Assembly: GCA_002482415.1 (NCBI GenBank)
Contig: DLFY01000152.1
Span: forward strand, 1,826 to 8,308
From: Phycisphaerales bacterium UBA7708
GTDB lineage: Bacteria; Planctomycetota; Phycisphaerae; Sedimentisphaerales; Anaerohalosphaeraceae
DNA: 6,483 nt
Reading direction: 5' to 3'
Shown here: in pieces, positions 1-6,482 of the stretch
Numbering within the stretch: the first letter of the stretch is position 1
How the letters are laid out: every line of letters starts with the position of its first letter
Made by a program: the position numbers and the translations under genes
Notes under the pieces: model-generated
Told to the model about the DNA's origin: nothing
What the model saw: the letters and a program-made list of their open reading frames with translations, nothing else
The model's database searches: none

Positions 1-1
1 G

Positions 2-2464
2 ACCAACACCTCCAACGCCAATGATGGCGACTGTTTTATCTCGACCGACCGGAAGATCGGGATTTCCGCCACCGGATATACATCCAATGTCGTGCAGAGT
101 GAGACCTGGATGCGTGTTGTCATCTCGGTCAGCAATTCGAATTTTTATCGTATTTATGTCAATGGTATAAAATGGCTCGAAGGTGTTCCTCAGCCGCTGG
201 ATGGGCGATTCGGGCTGGAGGGGTCGATCTTGTTGTTTGCCGATGAAAGCGGGGAGGATTATCCGATACGCTGCACCACGGCGGCAATCTGGGGGCAGGC
301 CCTGACGGATGTGCAGGTCGGCTCGCTGGGCGGGCCGAGCGAGCCTGTCAAGATTACGCAGGCCGCCGACTATGTCGGATTGAATCTGTTGTCGAATCCA
401 TCCGGCGAAAGCGACCTGATGAACTGGACGATCGTGGAGGGATTTGACTGGCAGGCCTCTGACAGGACCGACTGGCATTTTCCACGTACCGGCAGTCATT
501 ATTTCACCTCGGGCAGGACAGCTCAGGGCGAGATTGCCCAGATGATTGACGTCAGTTTTCTGGGTGTGGAGATCGACAGCGGGACAATTCTGGGCAGGGC
601 CGGGGGAAATCTGGGCGGTGACGGACAGGACCAGGGCCGCATCTGCGTGCAGTATCTCGATGCGGCGGGAAATTCGCTTGCGACAGACGACAGCGGCTGG
701 ATCGCGGGGCCGGACGGAAAGGAGTGGGCCTTGGTGGTTGTGCCGGATGAGGTCGGGCTATTGATCCCGGCGGGGACGCGGTCGGTTCGATTTGGTTTTC
801 TGACCCAGCGGCTGGCGGGCGAGGAGTGCGATGCCTTCGGCGACGATTTTGTCTGGGAATACAGTCTTGCAGCAGTCGGCAATACGGCTCCGGCGGTGCC
901 TTCGGCAAGGGCTTCCGCTGCCGCGGCGGGGCTTGATGACATCATTGCGTTTATGTTCTCGTCGGTTGATCCCGAGGGAGATTCCGTACGCTATCAGGTG
1001 GACTGGGGCGATGGGACTTCCACCTGGTCGGAAGACCGGGATTCCGGCGCCAATTATATCGTTTCGCGTCAGTGGAAAGTGTCGGGCAGCTACGTGATAC
1101 GCGCCCGTGCTCGTGATAATCGCGGCGGCCTGAGTGCCTGGTCGCAGCCTTTAGAGGTTGCGATTTCCGGGAATGTCGCGGGTGTTTTTAAGTCACAGCC
1201 GTATCTGCAGAATGTCAGCCAGAATGCGATGACCATTGCATGGGAAACCGACCGGCTTGTCGCTCCGAGAGTCGATTGGGGACTGACCCCATCGTACGGC
1301 AGTCAGGCCGAAGGGATCTGCATTGATGCTGGTTCAGGTGTTTATATCTGCAAGGTCCGAATCACTGGCCTTGCCCCGCAGACTCAGTACCATTTTCGCG
1401 CACGCAATGGTTCAACGCTCAGTGCCGATGGTGTCTTCCGGACGGCGCCTCTGGCCGATACGCCTTTCAGTGTTGCCGTCTGGGGCGACAGCCAGCAGGA
1501 AACCACCAATCCCGCCGTCAGCCTGGCGATGTTTACGGATATGGCGGCCAGTGTGGATTTGGGCGTTTCGGTCGGGGATATCGTGCAGACCGCCGACTAT
1601 TCGTATTTTGCCAATCCATTCCGCAAATACGTATGTAATATCTTCGCCCGGCAGAAGCCGTTTTTTGTCGCATTCGGCAACCATGACGAGCCTCAAACCA
1701 GCTTTGTGCACAAGGCGGTTCAAAACAGCGGCATGGCCAGTTTCTCGTTCAATTACGGCAATGCTCATTTTACCTGCATCGATTATTCGCAGCTCAATGA
1801 CAATACCCTGCCGTATGATGACTCAATCAGTTCGCTGCCGCTGGGCTGGCTGGAACAGGATTTGTCCTCCGATGCCGCGCAGAACGCCGCGTGGCGGTTT
1901 GTCTTTGTCCATGTGCCGCCGTATTGCGAGCGATGGTTTGACGGCAGCCCGATTCTGCGGACGTACCTGGTGCCCCTGATGAAGCAGTACGGAGTGCAGA
2001 TGTGTTTCAGCGGCCATACCCATGAATACGAGCGGGGCAGGCTGGAGGGGACTTACTACATCATCAGCGGATGCACCAGCTATCTGGATACGGTCGAACC
2101 GGTGGTGGCCGACTGGCCGCACATGACCGTCGGTGGGGCGCATAACATTGGGCCCTTTATTGGCGGCTGTGTGCATGGCTATACCAAACTCGACGTCGAT
2201 GGGACCGAACTGACACTGACTCAGCACGGCTATTATACCAATGGCACGTATTATGGCGTGGTGGATACCGTCCGGATTGTGCAGGCGGATTTCACAGGCG
2301 ATGGTGCGGTGGATATGGATGATTTTGCCGTATTGGCCAGGGCCTGGCAGACGACGCCGCAGGATGCGGACTGGAATCCGGCCTGCGATTTAGCCGACCG
2401 GGCAAGTCGGATTATCGACCTGGAGGATTTGACGGAGTTTGTGCAGGCCTGGCAGCGTCCGTAA
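2..2464 (+). CDS. Secreted multidomain metallophosphoesterase (purple acid phosphatase-like) with LamG, PKD and dockerin modules; 5'-partial
   Basis: The reading frame is open from base 2 to the TAA at 2462-2464, so the gene starts left of the window; the GTG at 92 is internal. Modules in order: the end of a LamG/concanavalin-like domain (2 to ~345, with 'LLFADESGED' and 'AIWGQALTDVQ'); a jelly-roll module opening 'NLLSNPSGE' (~374-871); a PKD-type domain ('VDWGDGTSTW', ~884-1165); a purple-acid-phosphatase N-terminal FN3-like domain ('SQPYLQNVSQNAMTIAWET', ~1190-1447); a calcineurin-like phosphoesterase (~1466-2190); a C-terminal dockerin (~2288-2455). Metal-site motifs are GDSQ (1484-1495), GDIV (1574-1585), GNHD (1676-1687), the His of 'FVHVPPY' (1910-1912) and GHTH (2012-2023). 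The family hydrolyses phosphomonoesters or diesters at a two-metal site; the substrate here cannot be read from sequence. The adhesive modules suggest action on, or attachment to, extracellular polymer. Export is inferred from the domains because the signal peptide lies outside the window. The enzyme class is well supported. Confidence 0.9.
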   Translation, partial: TNTSNANDGDCFISTDRKIGISATGYTSNVVQSETWMRVVISVSNSNFYRIYVNGIKWLEGVPQPLDGRFGLEGSILLFADESGEDYPIRCTTAAIWGQALTDVQVGSLGGPSEPVKITQAADYVGLNLLSNPSGESDLMNWTIVEGFDWQASDRTDWHFPRTGSHYFTSGRTAQGEIAQMIDVSFLGVEIDSGTILGRAGGNLGGDGQDQGRICVQYLDAAGNSLATDDSGWIAGPDGKEWALVVVPDEVGLLIPAGTRSVRFGFLTQRLAGEECDAFGDDFVWEYSLAAVGNTAPAVPSARASAAAAGLDDIIAFMFSSVDPEGDSVRYQVDWGDGTSTWSEDRDSGANYIVSRQWKVSGSYVIRARARDNRGGLSAWSQPLEVAISGNVAGVFKSQPYLQNVSQNAMTIAWETDRLVAPRVDWGLTPSYGSQAEGICIDAGSGVYICKVRITGLAPQTQYHFRARNGSTLSADGVFRTAPLADTPFSVAVWGDSQQETTNPAVSLAMFTDMAASVDLGVSVGDIVQTADYSYFANPFRKYVCNIFARQKPFFVAFGNHDEPQTSFVHKAVQNSGMASFSFNYGNAHFTCIDYSQLNDNTLPYDDSISSLPLGWLEQDLSSDAAQNAAWRFVFVHVPPYCERWFDGSPILRTYLVPLMKQYGVQMCFSGHTHEYERGRLEGTYYIISGCTSYLDTVEPVVADWPHMTVGGAHNIGPFIGGCVHGYTKLDVDGTELTLTQHGYYTNGTYYGVVDTVRIVQADFTGDGAVDMDDFAVLARAWQTTPQDADWNPACDLADRASRIIDLEDLTEFVQAWQRP
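2288..2455 (+). other. C-terminal dockerin type I-like module of the phosphoesterase
   Basis: This is a sub-feature of the phosphoesterase gene. Two EF-hand-like segments are visible. The first, 'DFTGDGAVDMDDF' followed by 'AVLARAW', carries Asp/Thr/Asp ligands at the expected loop positions. The second, 'CDLADRASRIIDLEDL' followed by 'TEFVQAW', keeps the helix and the trailing Asp residues. It has lost the usual Asn-Gly-Asp-Gly ligand core and carries about two extra residues. Planctomycetes commonly place such modules at the C-terminus of secreted proteins without having a cellulosome, so a surface-attachment or assembly role is plausible but inferred. Confidence 0.8.
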
Positions 2465-2520
2465 GTCATTTGTTGTCAGTTCGAATCAGATGATGATGGG
2501 TTCAAACAGGATGTCTGGTT

Positions 2521-3306
2521 TCATGCAATCCTGACTGGTTTGCCAGCCTGTCTTAACGGTGCTGCTTCCAGGGCGAACGGCATGTGCAGACCTGCGTGCT
2601 TGAACGCCGTTGCTGTCTCCTCAATAGCCAGCCGGGGGGTATTCCGCTGATTGCTCAGATGTCCCAGCATGATGATTCGCGGCATCGTCCTGCCGGCTTT
2701 GATGAGATTGACCAGCAGTTCCGCGGTTCTGGGATTGGGCAGATGATACCGGCTGTTGGGATTATAATACTGCCGCAGCAGGTCCATATCATGATTGGAC
2801 TCGACAAAGATAAAATCCGCATCGATAAAATGGTCAAAGATATTGTCCCATTGATAAAAGTCCGTGGCGATGATGGCCTTGACATCCTGATAAAGCACTT
2901 CGAATCCAAATGTCGGAAACCCGGGGTAATGTGATACCTCAAACGGCCTGACCTGAAAATCGCCGACGGTAAACGCCTGGTTTGAATACGGATGAAGACC
3001 CAGGTGTTTAAATCCGTATCCGTTAAAGTGCCTGGCTTTGAGCAGGTCGATGCAGTCGGCGGGAAGATGAACCGGAATACCCATCGCTTCAAGAACACGC
3101 AGCGGATAATAGGAAATATGGTCGCTGTGAACATGGGTCAGCAGGACCGAGTCAATCGGCCCTTGTTCGGTCAGGGGATGCAGGGCCAGCCGGGTTCTTT
3201 TCATGGATGCCAGCCCGCAGTCAATGACCAGCCGCGTTGTCTCCGACCACAGCGTCAGACAGTTGCCTGAACTGCTGCTGCACAGAGACTGAAAATACAA
3301 AGCCAT
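2521..3306 (-). CDS. Metallo-beta-lactamase-fold hydrolase, WalJ/YycJ-like
   Basis: A 261-residue protein with no signal peptide or membrane segment, so probably cytoplasmic. It begins 'MALYFQSLCSSSSGNC', the 'SSGSSGN' type of opening seen in YycJ/WalJ-like proteins. The metal-binding signature T-HVHSDH gives His58, His60, Asp62 and His63. Further likely ligands are His126 ('VSHYPGF'), Asp149 ('ATDFYQW') and His216 ('GHLSN'). The 'VESNHD' motif at 168-173 and 'GHLSN' are typical of this subfamily rather than of true beta-lactamases. Members are thought to act as phosphodiesterases or nucleases, with WalJ linked to cell-wall and DNA-repair phenotypes in Firmicutes; the substrate here is unknown. 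The ATG at 3306 is chosen because homology starts there and AGGA lies nine bases upstream. A longer frame to 3402 would run into the upstream gene. It follows the beta-propeller gene by 22 bases, suggesting co-transcription. The stop is TGA at 2521-2523. Confidence 0.88.
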   Translation of the reverse strand: MALYFQSLCSSSSGNCLTLWSETTRLVIDCGLASMKRTRLALHPLTEQGPIDSVLLTHVHSDHISYYPLRVLEAMGIPVHLPADCIDLLKARHFNGYGFKHLGLHPYSNQAFTVGDFQVRPFEVSHYPGFPTFGFEVLYQDVKAIIATDFYQWDNIFDHFIDADFIFVESNHDMDLLRQYYNPNSRYHLPNPRTAELLVNLIKAGRTMPRIIMLGHLSNQRNTPRLAIEETATAFKHAGLHMPFALEAAPLRQAGKPVRIA

Positions 3307-3313
3307 GTGGTTG

Positions 3314-3320
3314 TTTCCTG
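3314..3320 (-). promoter_or_regulatory. Ribosome binding site that fixes the start of the MBL hydrolase
   Basis: Read on the minus strand, CAGGAAA stands upstream of the ATG at 3306, with nine bases between AGGA and the start codon. It lies in the 22-base gap after the stop codon of the beta-propeller gene. It supports the 3306 start over the longer in-frame alternative that would overlap the preceding gene by about 70 bases. Confidence 0.6.
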
Positions 3321-3328
3321 CGGTCTGA

Positions 3329-4561
3329 TTACTGCCCGATACAGTATAGATATTTTTCGCCGCGTAAAAAGATTTGGCCGCCGCTGATGGCCGGCGAAGC
3401 AAATGTCTTTTCGCCTATGTCATTCCGGGCGACCTGTTCAAACGCCGGTCCGGGCTTGATAACTGTGATGATTCCGTCGTCGTTGGGCATATAGACCAGC
3501 CCGTTGGCCAGCACCGGCGAGGCATACTGACGGCCATGCTTGTGCTTCCACAGGACTGTCCCGGCTGCGGCGTCAAAACAATAAATCTCGCCGCCGGTCG
3601 TCGTAGTCAGCAGATACTTATCCACACATATCGGCGACGGCACATAAAAGGCTCCATCCTTCGTTCGCCATGTAATATGGGTCTCGGTCACATTGCCCGC
3701 CCCATCCGGTTTGATGGCCAGCAGATGGCGTTCGGGCCAACTGCTGCAGACAAAGAGCAATCCGGCCTGTTCGCTATAGACCGGGCTGGAGCAGAATTCC
3801 TCCGACGGCCCGTCGATGACCCAATAACGCGAGCCATTGTCCGGATTCATGCCGGCCACTTCCTGATTACCGCCGAAAATCATCTGGGTCTTTCCGGCCA
3901 GCGTGCGAATCAGCGGCGTGCTGTAGCTCAGGGCGGGCTTGTCCAGCGATATCTTCCACACCTCCCGTCCATCCGAGCAGCTCAGTGCGACCAGAAACGA
4001 TTCGCCCTGGCTGGAACCGTTGACAATAACGGTATCCTTATAAATCACCGGCGAACAGCTATACCCGTGCGGGCTGGAAAATGTGCCTGGTCGTTTGAGC
4101 CAGATTGGCTCGCCTGCAAAATCGTATGCTGCTACGACCACATCCTTGCCGTCGAGGAAGGAGACATAGACATACTTGCCGTCCGTGGCCGGGGTGCCTG
4201 AGGCATAACTGTTGTCGGCATGTTTTTTCTCCAGCGGTGATTTCAGAACGGCCTTGCTCCATAAACATGCCCCGGTCTTGCGGTCAAAACAAAGCAGCAT
4301 GCGTTCCTGACTGTCCAGCAGGGCCGTTGCGGTGAAGATATGATTATCCCACACAATCGGGGAAGCATAGCCGACCCCCGGCACAGGTGTCTTCCAGACG
4401 ACGTGGGCATTGGCATCCCATTGCACGGGTACTTTGGTTTCAAGACTGGTCCCATCGCCTCGCGGTCCACGCCAGCACGGCCAGTTTTCCGCAAAGCTGT
4501 TTTGAATCCCGGCAGCCAGTAACAACACGATGACAATCCACCAGATACGAGTTGCTTGCAT
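3329..4561 (-). CDS. Exported PQQ-like beta-propeller repeat protein (BamB-like fold)
   Basis: A 410-residue protein. Residues 1-24 form a signal peptide: Arg near the start, a WWIVIVLLLAAGI core, and probable cleavage after 'NSFA'. The mature protein opens with 'WPCWRGPRGDG', the start seen in many planctomycete PQQ-like proteins. About seven blade repeats follow, each with a strand pattern ending in '(D)xxxGxxxW': 'CFDRKTGACLW', 'AYDFAGEPIW', 'ALSCSDGREVW', 'GMNPDNGSRYW', the 'HITW' blade, 'CFDAAAGTVLW', then a last blade closing 'YLYCIGQ'. No dehydrogenase catalytic residues or PQQ ligands are recognisable, so a scaffold or binding role outside the cytoplasm is more likely than an enzyme; the ligand is unknown. 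Start choice: ATG 4561 has AAGGTG six bases upstream. ATG 4579, in frame and giving an 'MKKVLT' extension, has no visible ribosome site but also yields a valid signal peptide. The stop is TAA at 3329-3331. It is divergent from dinB and probably heads a two-gene unit with the MBL hydrolase. Confidence 0.88.
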   Translation of the reverse strand: MQATRIWWIVIVLLLAAGIQNSFAENWPCWRGPRGDGTSLETKVPVQWDANAHVVWKTPVPGVGYASPIVWDNHIFTATALLDSQERMLLCFDRKTGACLWSKAVLKSPLEKKHADNSYASGTPATDGKYVYVSFLDGKDVVVAAYDFAGEPIWLKRPGTFSSPHGYSCSPVIYKDTVIVNGSSQGESFLVALSCSDGREVWKISLDKPALSYSTPLIRTLAGKTQMIFGGNQEVAGMNPDNGSRYWVIDGPSEEFCSSPVYSEQAGLLFVCSSWPERHLLAIKPDGAGNVTETHITWRTKDGAFYVPSPICVDKYLLTTTTGGEIYCFDAAAGTVLWKHKHGRQYASPVLANGLVYMPNDDGIITVIKPGPAFEQVARNDIGEKTFASPAISGGQIFLRGEKYLYCIGQ

Positions 4562-4567
4562 AGTCAA

Positions 4568-4573
4568 CACCTT
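4568..4573 (-). promoter_or_regulatory. Ribosome binding site for the beta-propeller gene
   Basis: AAGGTG on the minus strand is separated from the ATG at 4561 by six bases. It falls inside the alternative longer reading frame that starts at 4579, so it argues for the shorter start. Confidence 0.45.
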
Positions 4574-4585
4574 TTTCATTTTGTC

Positions 4586-4601
4586 GATATACTGATATAG
4601 T
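4586..4601. repeat. Near-perfect 8-base tandem repeat in the divergent intergenic region
   Basis: GATATACT is followed directly by GATATAGT, seven of eight bases identical. On the minus strand this gives two copies of TATATC, upstream of the beta-propeller start. These could be -10-like elements or a binding site. The short length makes chance a real possibility. Confidence 0.3.
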
Positions 4602-4636
4602 GGGTACGGCAACTATAAAATCAATTGCTCTATTTT

Positions 4637-4653
4637 AACAGGGATGACCTGTT
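4637..4653. promoter_or_regulatory. 17-base inverted repeat, candidate operator between divergent genes
   Basis: AACAGG-gatga-CCTGTT is a perfect 6-base inverted repeat around a 5-base spacer. It lies between the two divergent start codons. Its centre (4645) is about 64 bases upstream of the dinB ATG and 84 bases upstream of the beta-propeller ATG. Two-fold symmetry of this size fits a dimeric repressor. The regulator is unknown, and a repeat this short can arise by chance in a 147-base region. Confidence 0.35.
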
Positions 4654-4696
4654 TTGCATAATCCCAAATTTCCCTTTTTTCATTCGCCCCGCGGAT

Positions 4697-4702
4697 TATA
4701 AT
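4697..4702 (+). promoter_or_regulatory. Consensus -10 box of the dinB promoter
   Basis: TATAAT matches the sigma-70 -10 consensus exactly and ends six bases before the dinB ATG at 4709. A transcript would then start at or within a base or two of the start codon. No good -35 is seen at 16-18 bases; that stretch is a T-run. No Shine-Dalgarno sequence lies before the ATG. Confidence 0.5.
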
Positions 4703-4708
4703 ACCCAC

Positions 4709-5869
4709 ATGAAAACCGCCCGTTATATCCTCCATGTCGATATGGATGCGTTTTATGCCTCCGTAGAGGTCAGGGATAATCCCGCCCTTGCAGGCAAGCC
4801 GGTCCTGGTAGGGGCCTCACCCCAGCAGCGCGGGGTGGTGGCGGCCTGTTCGTATGAAGCCCGAAAATTCGGCATTCACTCGGCCATGCCGATGAGCCAG
4901 GCGATTCGTCTGTGTCCTCATGCCGTTGTGTTGCCGGTTCGGATGGCTCGTTATGTCGAAATATCCCGAGATATCCGCCGCATCTTCCAGACCTATACCC
5001 CCCAGGTTGAGCCGCTGTCGCTTGATGAAGCGTTTCTGGACATATCCGGCTGTCTATTGTTGTTTGGTCCCGCCGAGACCATCGGTCAAAAGATTAAACA
5101 GGATATTCGCGAGAAAACCGGATTAACCGCCTCGGTCGGCCTGGCTCCCAACAAATTTCTTGCCAAACTGGCCTCGGACCTGCACAAGCCCGATGGTTTT
5201 GTCGTCATCACCGAAGAGAATAGGCAGGCGATTCTGGACCCGCTGCCCGTCTCGAAAGTCTGGGGCATCGGCCAGGTCACCAATAAAGCCCTCGAAAAGC
5301 TGGGAATTCACACGATCGGACAGCTTCGATCTGCCCCTCGTTATCAACTGTCCATGGTTTTCGGCAATCAGGTGGAGGATGTGCTCAGACTGGCACAGGG
5401 CCTTGACGACCGGCCCGTTGAAACGCATCACGAAATTAAAAGCATCTCCGCCGAAGAAACATTCCCCACGGATATCCGGGATAAACAGGTCCTGCTGGGC
5501 ATCCTGATACATCAGGTTGAGGAGGTCTCCCAGCGGCTTCGGGCCGAACATCTCCAGTGCAGAACCCTCACGCTGAAATTTCGCTATGGTGACTTCCGGA
5601 CTATGACCCGCAGTGTGACGATGGATTGCCCCACCCAGATTACCTGTGTCCTGCTTCAGGAAGCCCAGAAGATATTCAATCAGTGGTCTAAAACCGCACA
5701 GGGTCCCTTGCGGCTGCTGGGTTTTGGCACCTCGGGCCTTTCTGCTGCCGGTTCAGGCCAGCAGTTGCTCTTTACCGAGCCGGACGATGAAAAGCACAGG
5801 AAACTTGACGGCGTTTTTGACCGTATCCGCGAAAAATACGGTGACGACAGCCTCAAGCGGGGCTTGTAA
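4709..5869 (+). CDS. dinB: DNA polymerase IV (Y-family translesion polymerase)
   Basis: A complete 386-residue protein, slightly longer than the roughly 350 residues of E. coli Pol IV. It copies past damaged template bases with low fidelity and works in the cytoplasm with the sliding clamp. The palm opens 'HVDMDAFYASVE', with Asp11 as first metal ligand and Tyr16 at the steric-gate position that excludes ribonucleotides. The second catalytic site is 'SLDEAFLDI' (Asp106, Glu107). 'GLAPNKFLAKLASDLHKPDG' (residues 144-163) is the usual palm signature. The helix-hairpin-helix thumb is 'VWGIGQVTNKALEKLGI' (184-200). The little-finger domain covers about 245-345. 'QQLLF' (351-355) resembles the clamp-binding pentapeptide, and a conserved-looking tail 'FDRIREKYGDD' follows. 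The ATG at 4709 is chosen because homology starts there. An in-frame TTG at 4625 would add 28 unconserved residues and include the -10 box. All catalytic residues are present. Confidence 0.97.
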   Translation: MKTARYILHVDMDAFYASVEVRDNPALAGKPVLVGASPQQRGVVAACSYEARKFGIHSAMPMSQAIRLCPHAVVLPVRMARYVEISRDIRRIFQTYTPQVEPLSLDEAFLDISGCLLLFGPAETIGQKIKQDIREKTGLTASVGLAPNKFLAKLASDLHKPDGFVVITEENRQAILDPLPVSKVWGIGQVTNKALEKLGIHTIGQLRSAPRYQLSMVFGNQVEDVLRLAQGLDDRPVETHHEIKSISAEETFPTDIRDKQVLLGILIHQVEEVSQRLRAEHLQCRTLTLKFRYGDFRTMTRSVTMDCPTQITCVLLQEAQKIFNQWSKTAQGPLRLLGFGTSGLSAAGSGQQLLFTEPDDEKHRKLDGVFDRIREKYGDDSLKRGL

Positions 5870-5903
5870 GTCTCTGTCTGCAGGCTGGTTCAATCACGCC
5901 GTG

Positions 5904-6482
5904 CTAAGGTGTCCAGAGAATTGCGGCTCCGATGGCAAAGATGCACAAATCCACGATGGCGTGGCTCAGATACCCCGGCCAGATGGATTCGTATTTGACA
6001 TACATCCACGACCAGACGGCACCGCCGACAAAAACCCCCAGCGAGCAGACCACCGTGGCAACCGGCGGCAGAAACGTCTGGAGTGCGACGGTATGATGCA
6101 CCGTAAAGCAGAGTGCCGAGGCAATAACGGCGGCGATGGGGCCCAGCAGACTCTTGCACTGCCTGACGACAAACCATCGCCAGACATATTCTTCCAGCAC
6201 GGAATTGATGCATATCCAGTAAGCCGCGCCGCCCAGATACAGCATCGGATTCATCAGGCCGATAGCCTTGATCCGATCTGCCATCATGCCCTTGTCGATG
6301 AACATCCCTCCCAGCAGAAAATACGCCGCCAGAATAACTCCACTGATCAGCAGCCCGGACAGAAGACCAAATCCAAAGCCGCCTTTGCGGGGTCTGGACA
6401 GGCTTGGCCGGGCCTTGTCAATCAGCAGATACCACGCCGCCGGCAGCCCAAACAGCCACAGCTTGCTGAATGCAAAAATGCC
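5904..6482 (-). CDS. CPBP-family intramembrane metalloprotease (CAAX/bacteriocin-processing type); 5'-partial
   Basis: The frame is open from the right edge (first complete codon at 6482) to TAG at 5904-5906, giving 192 visible residues, so the N-terminus is missing. The three family motifs are present: EExxxR ('EEYVWR', bases 6177-6194), FxxxH ('FTVHH', 6093-6107) and HxxxD ('HAIVD', 5949-5963). These supply the catalytic Glu and the metal-binding His residues of the Abi/CPBP (Rce1-like) fold. About six hydrophobic segments are visible, including 'LWLFGLPAAWYLLI', 'GLLSGLLISGVILAAYFLL', 'IAAVIASALCFTV' and 'VATVVCSLGVFVGGAVW', which places it in the cytoplasmic membrane. Members cleave peptides or prenylated substrates, or confer bacteriocin self-immunity; the substrate here is unknown. 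No prenyltransferase or bacteriocin gene is visible nearby. It converges on dinB with a 34-base gap and no obvious terminator hairpin between them. An ATG at 6305 exists but would remove the first membrane segments and is not the real start. Confidence 0.85.
   Translation of the reverse strand, partial: GIFAFSKLWLFGLPAAWYLLIDKARPSLSRPRKGGFGFGLLSGLLISGVILAAYFLLGGMFIDKGMMADRIKAIGLMNPMLYLGGAAYWICINSVLEEYVWRWFVVRQCKSLLGPIAAVIASALCFTVHHTVALQTFLPPVATVVCSLGVFVGGAVWSWMYVKYESIWPGYLSHAIVDLCIFAIGAAILWTP

Noticed and set aside
523..945. Minus-strand open frames opposite the phosphoesterase gene (also 1412-1768 and 1823-2227)
   Set aside because: They have no domain signatures and lie opposite well-supported modules of the plus-strand protein, so they are shadow frames.
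2507..2533. Possible terminator hairpin between the phosphoesterase and MBL genes (CAGGAT ... ATCCTG)
   Set aside because: The stem is only six bases with a loop of about 15 bases and no T-run follows on either strand. It also reaches into the MBL coding sequence.
3307..3402. N-terminal extension of the MBL hydrolase
   Set aside because: It would overlap the end of the beta-propeller gene and adds 32 residues with no family similarity. The AGGA ribosome site and the homology both point to the ATG at 3306.
3374..4201. Long plus-strand open frame opposite the beta-propeller gene
   Set aside because: It is fully antisense to a gene with clear signal peptide and blade repeats. Its translation shows no recognisable domain and looks like a high-GC shadow frame.
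4625..4708. Longer DinB starting at TTG
   Set aside because: The extra 28 residues are not DinB-like, and the stretch contains the inverted repeat and the -10 box. The protein family begins at the ATG at 4709.
5854..5866. Small hairpin CAAGC-GGG-GCTTG at the end of dinB
   Set aside because: A five-base stem inside the coding sequence without a following T-run is too weak to call a terminator.
5870..5903. Convergent gap between dinB and the CPBP protease as a bidirectional terminator
   Set aside because: No inverted repeat with T-runs was found in these 34 bases.
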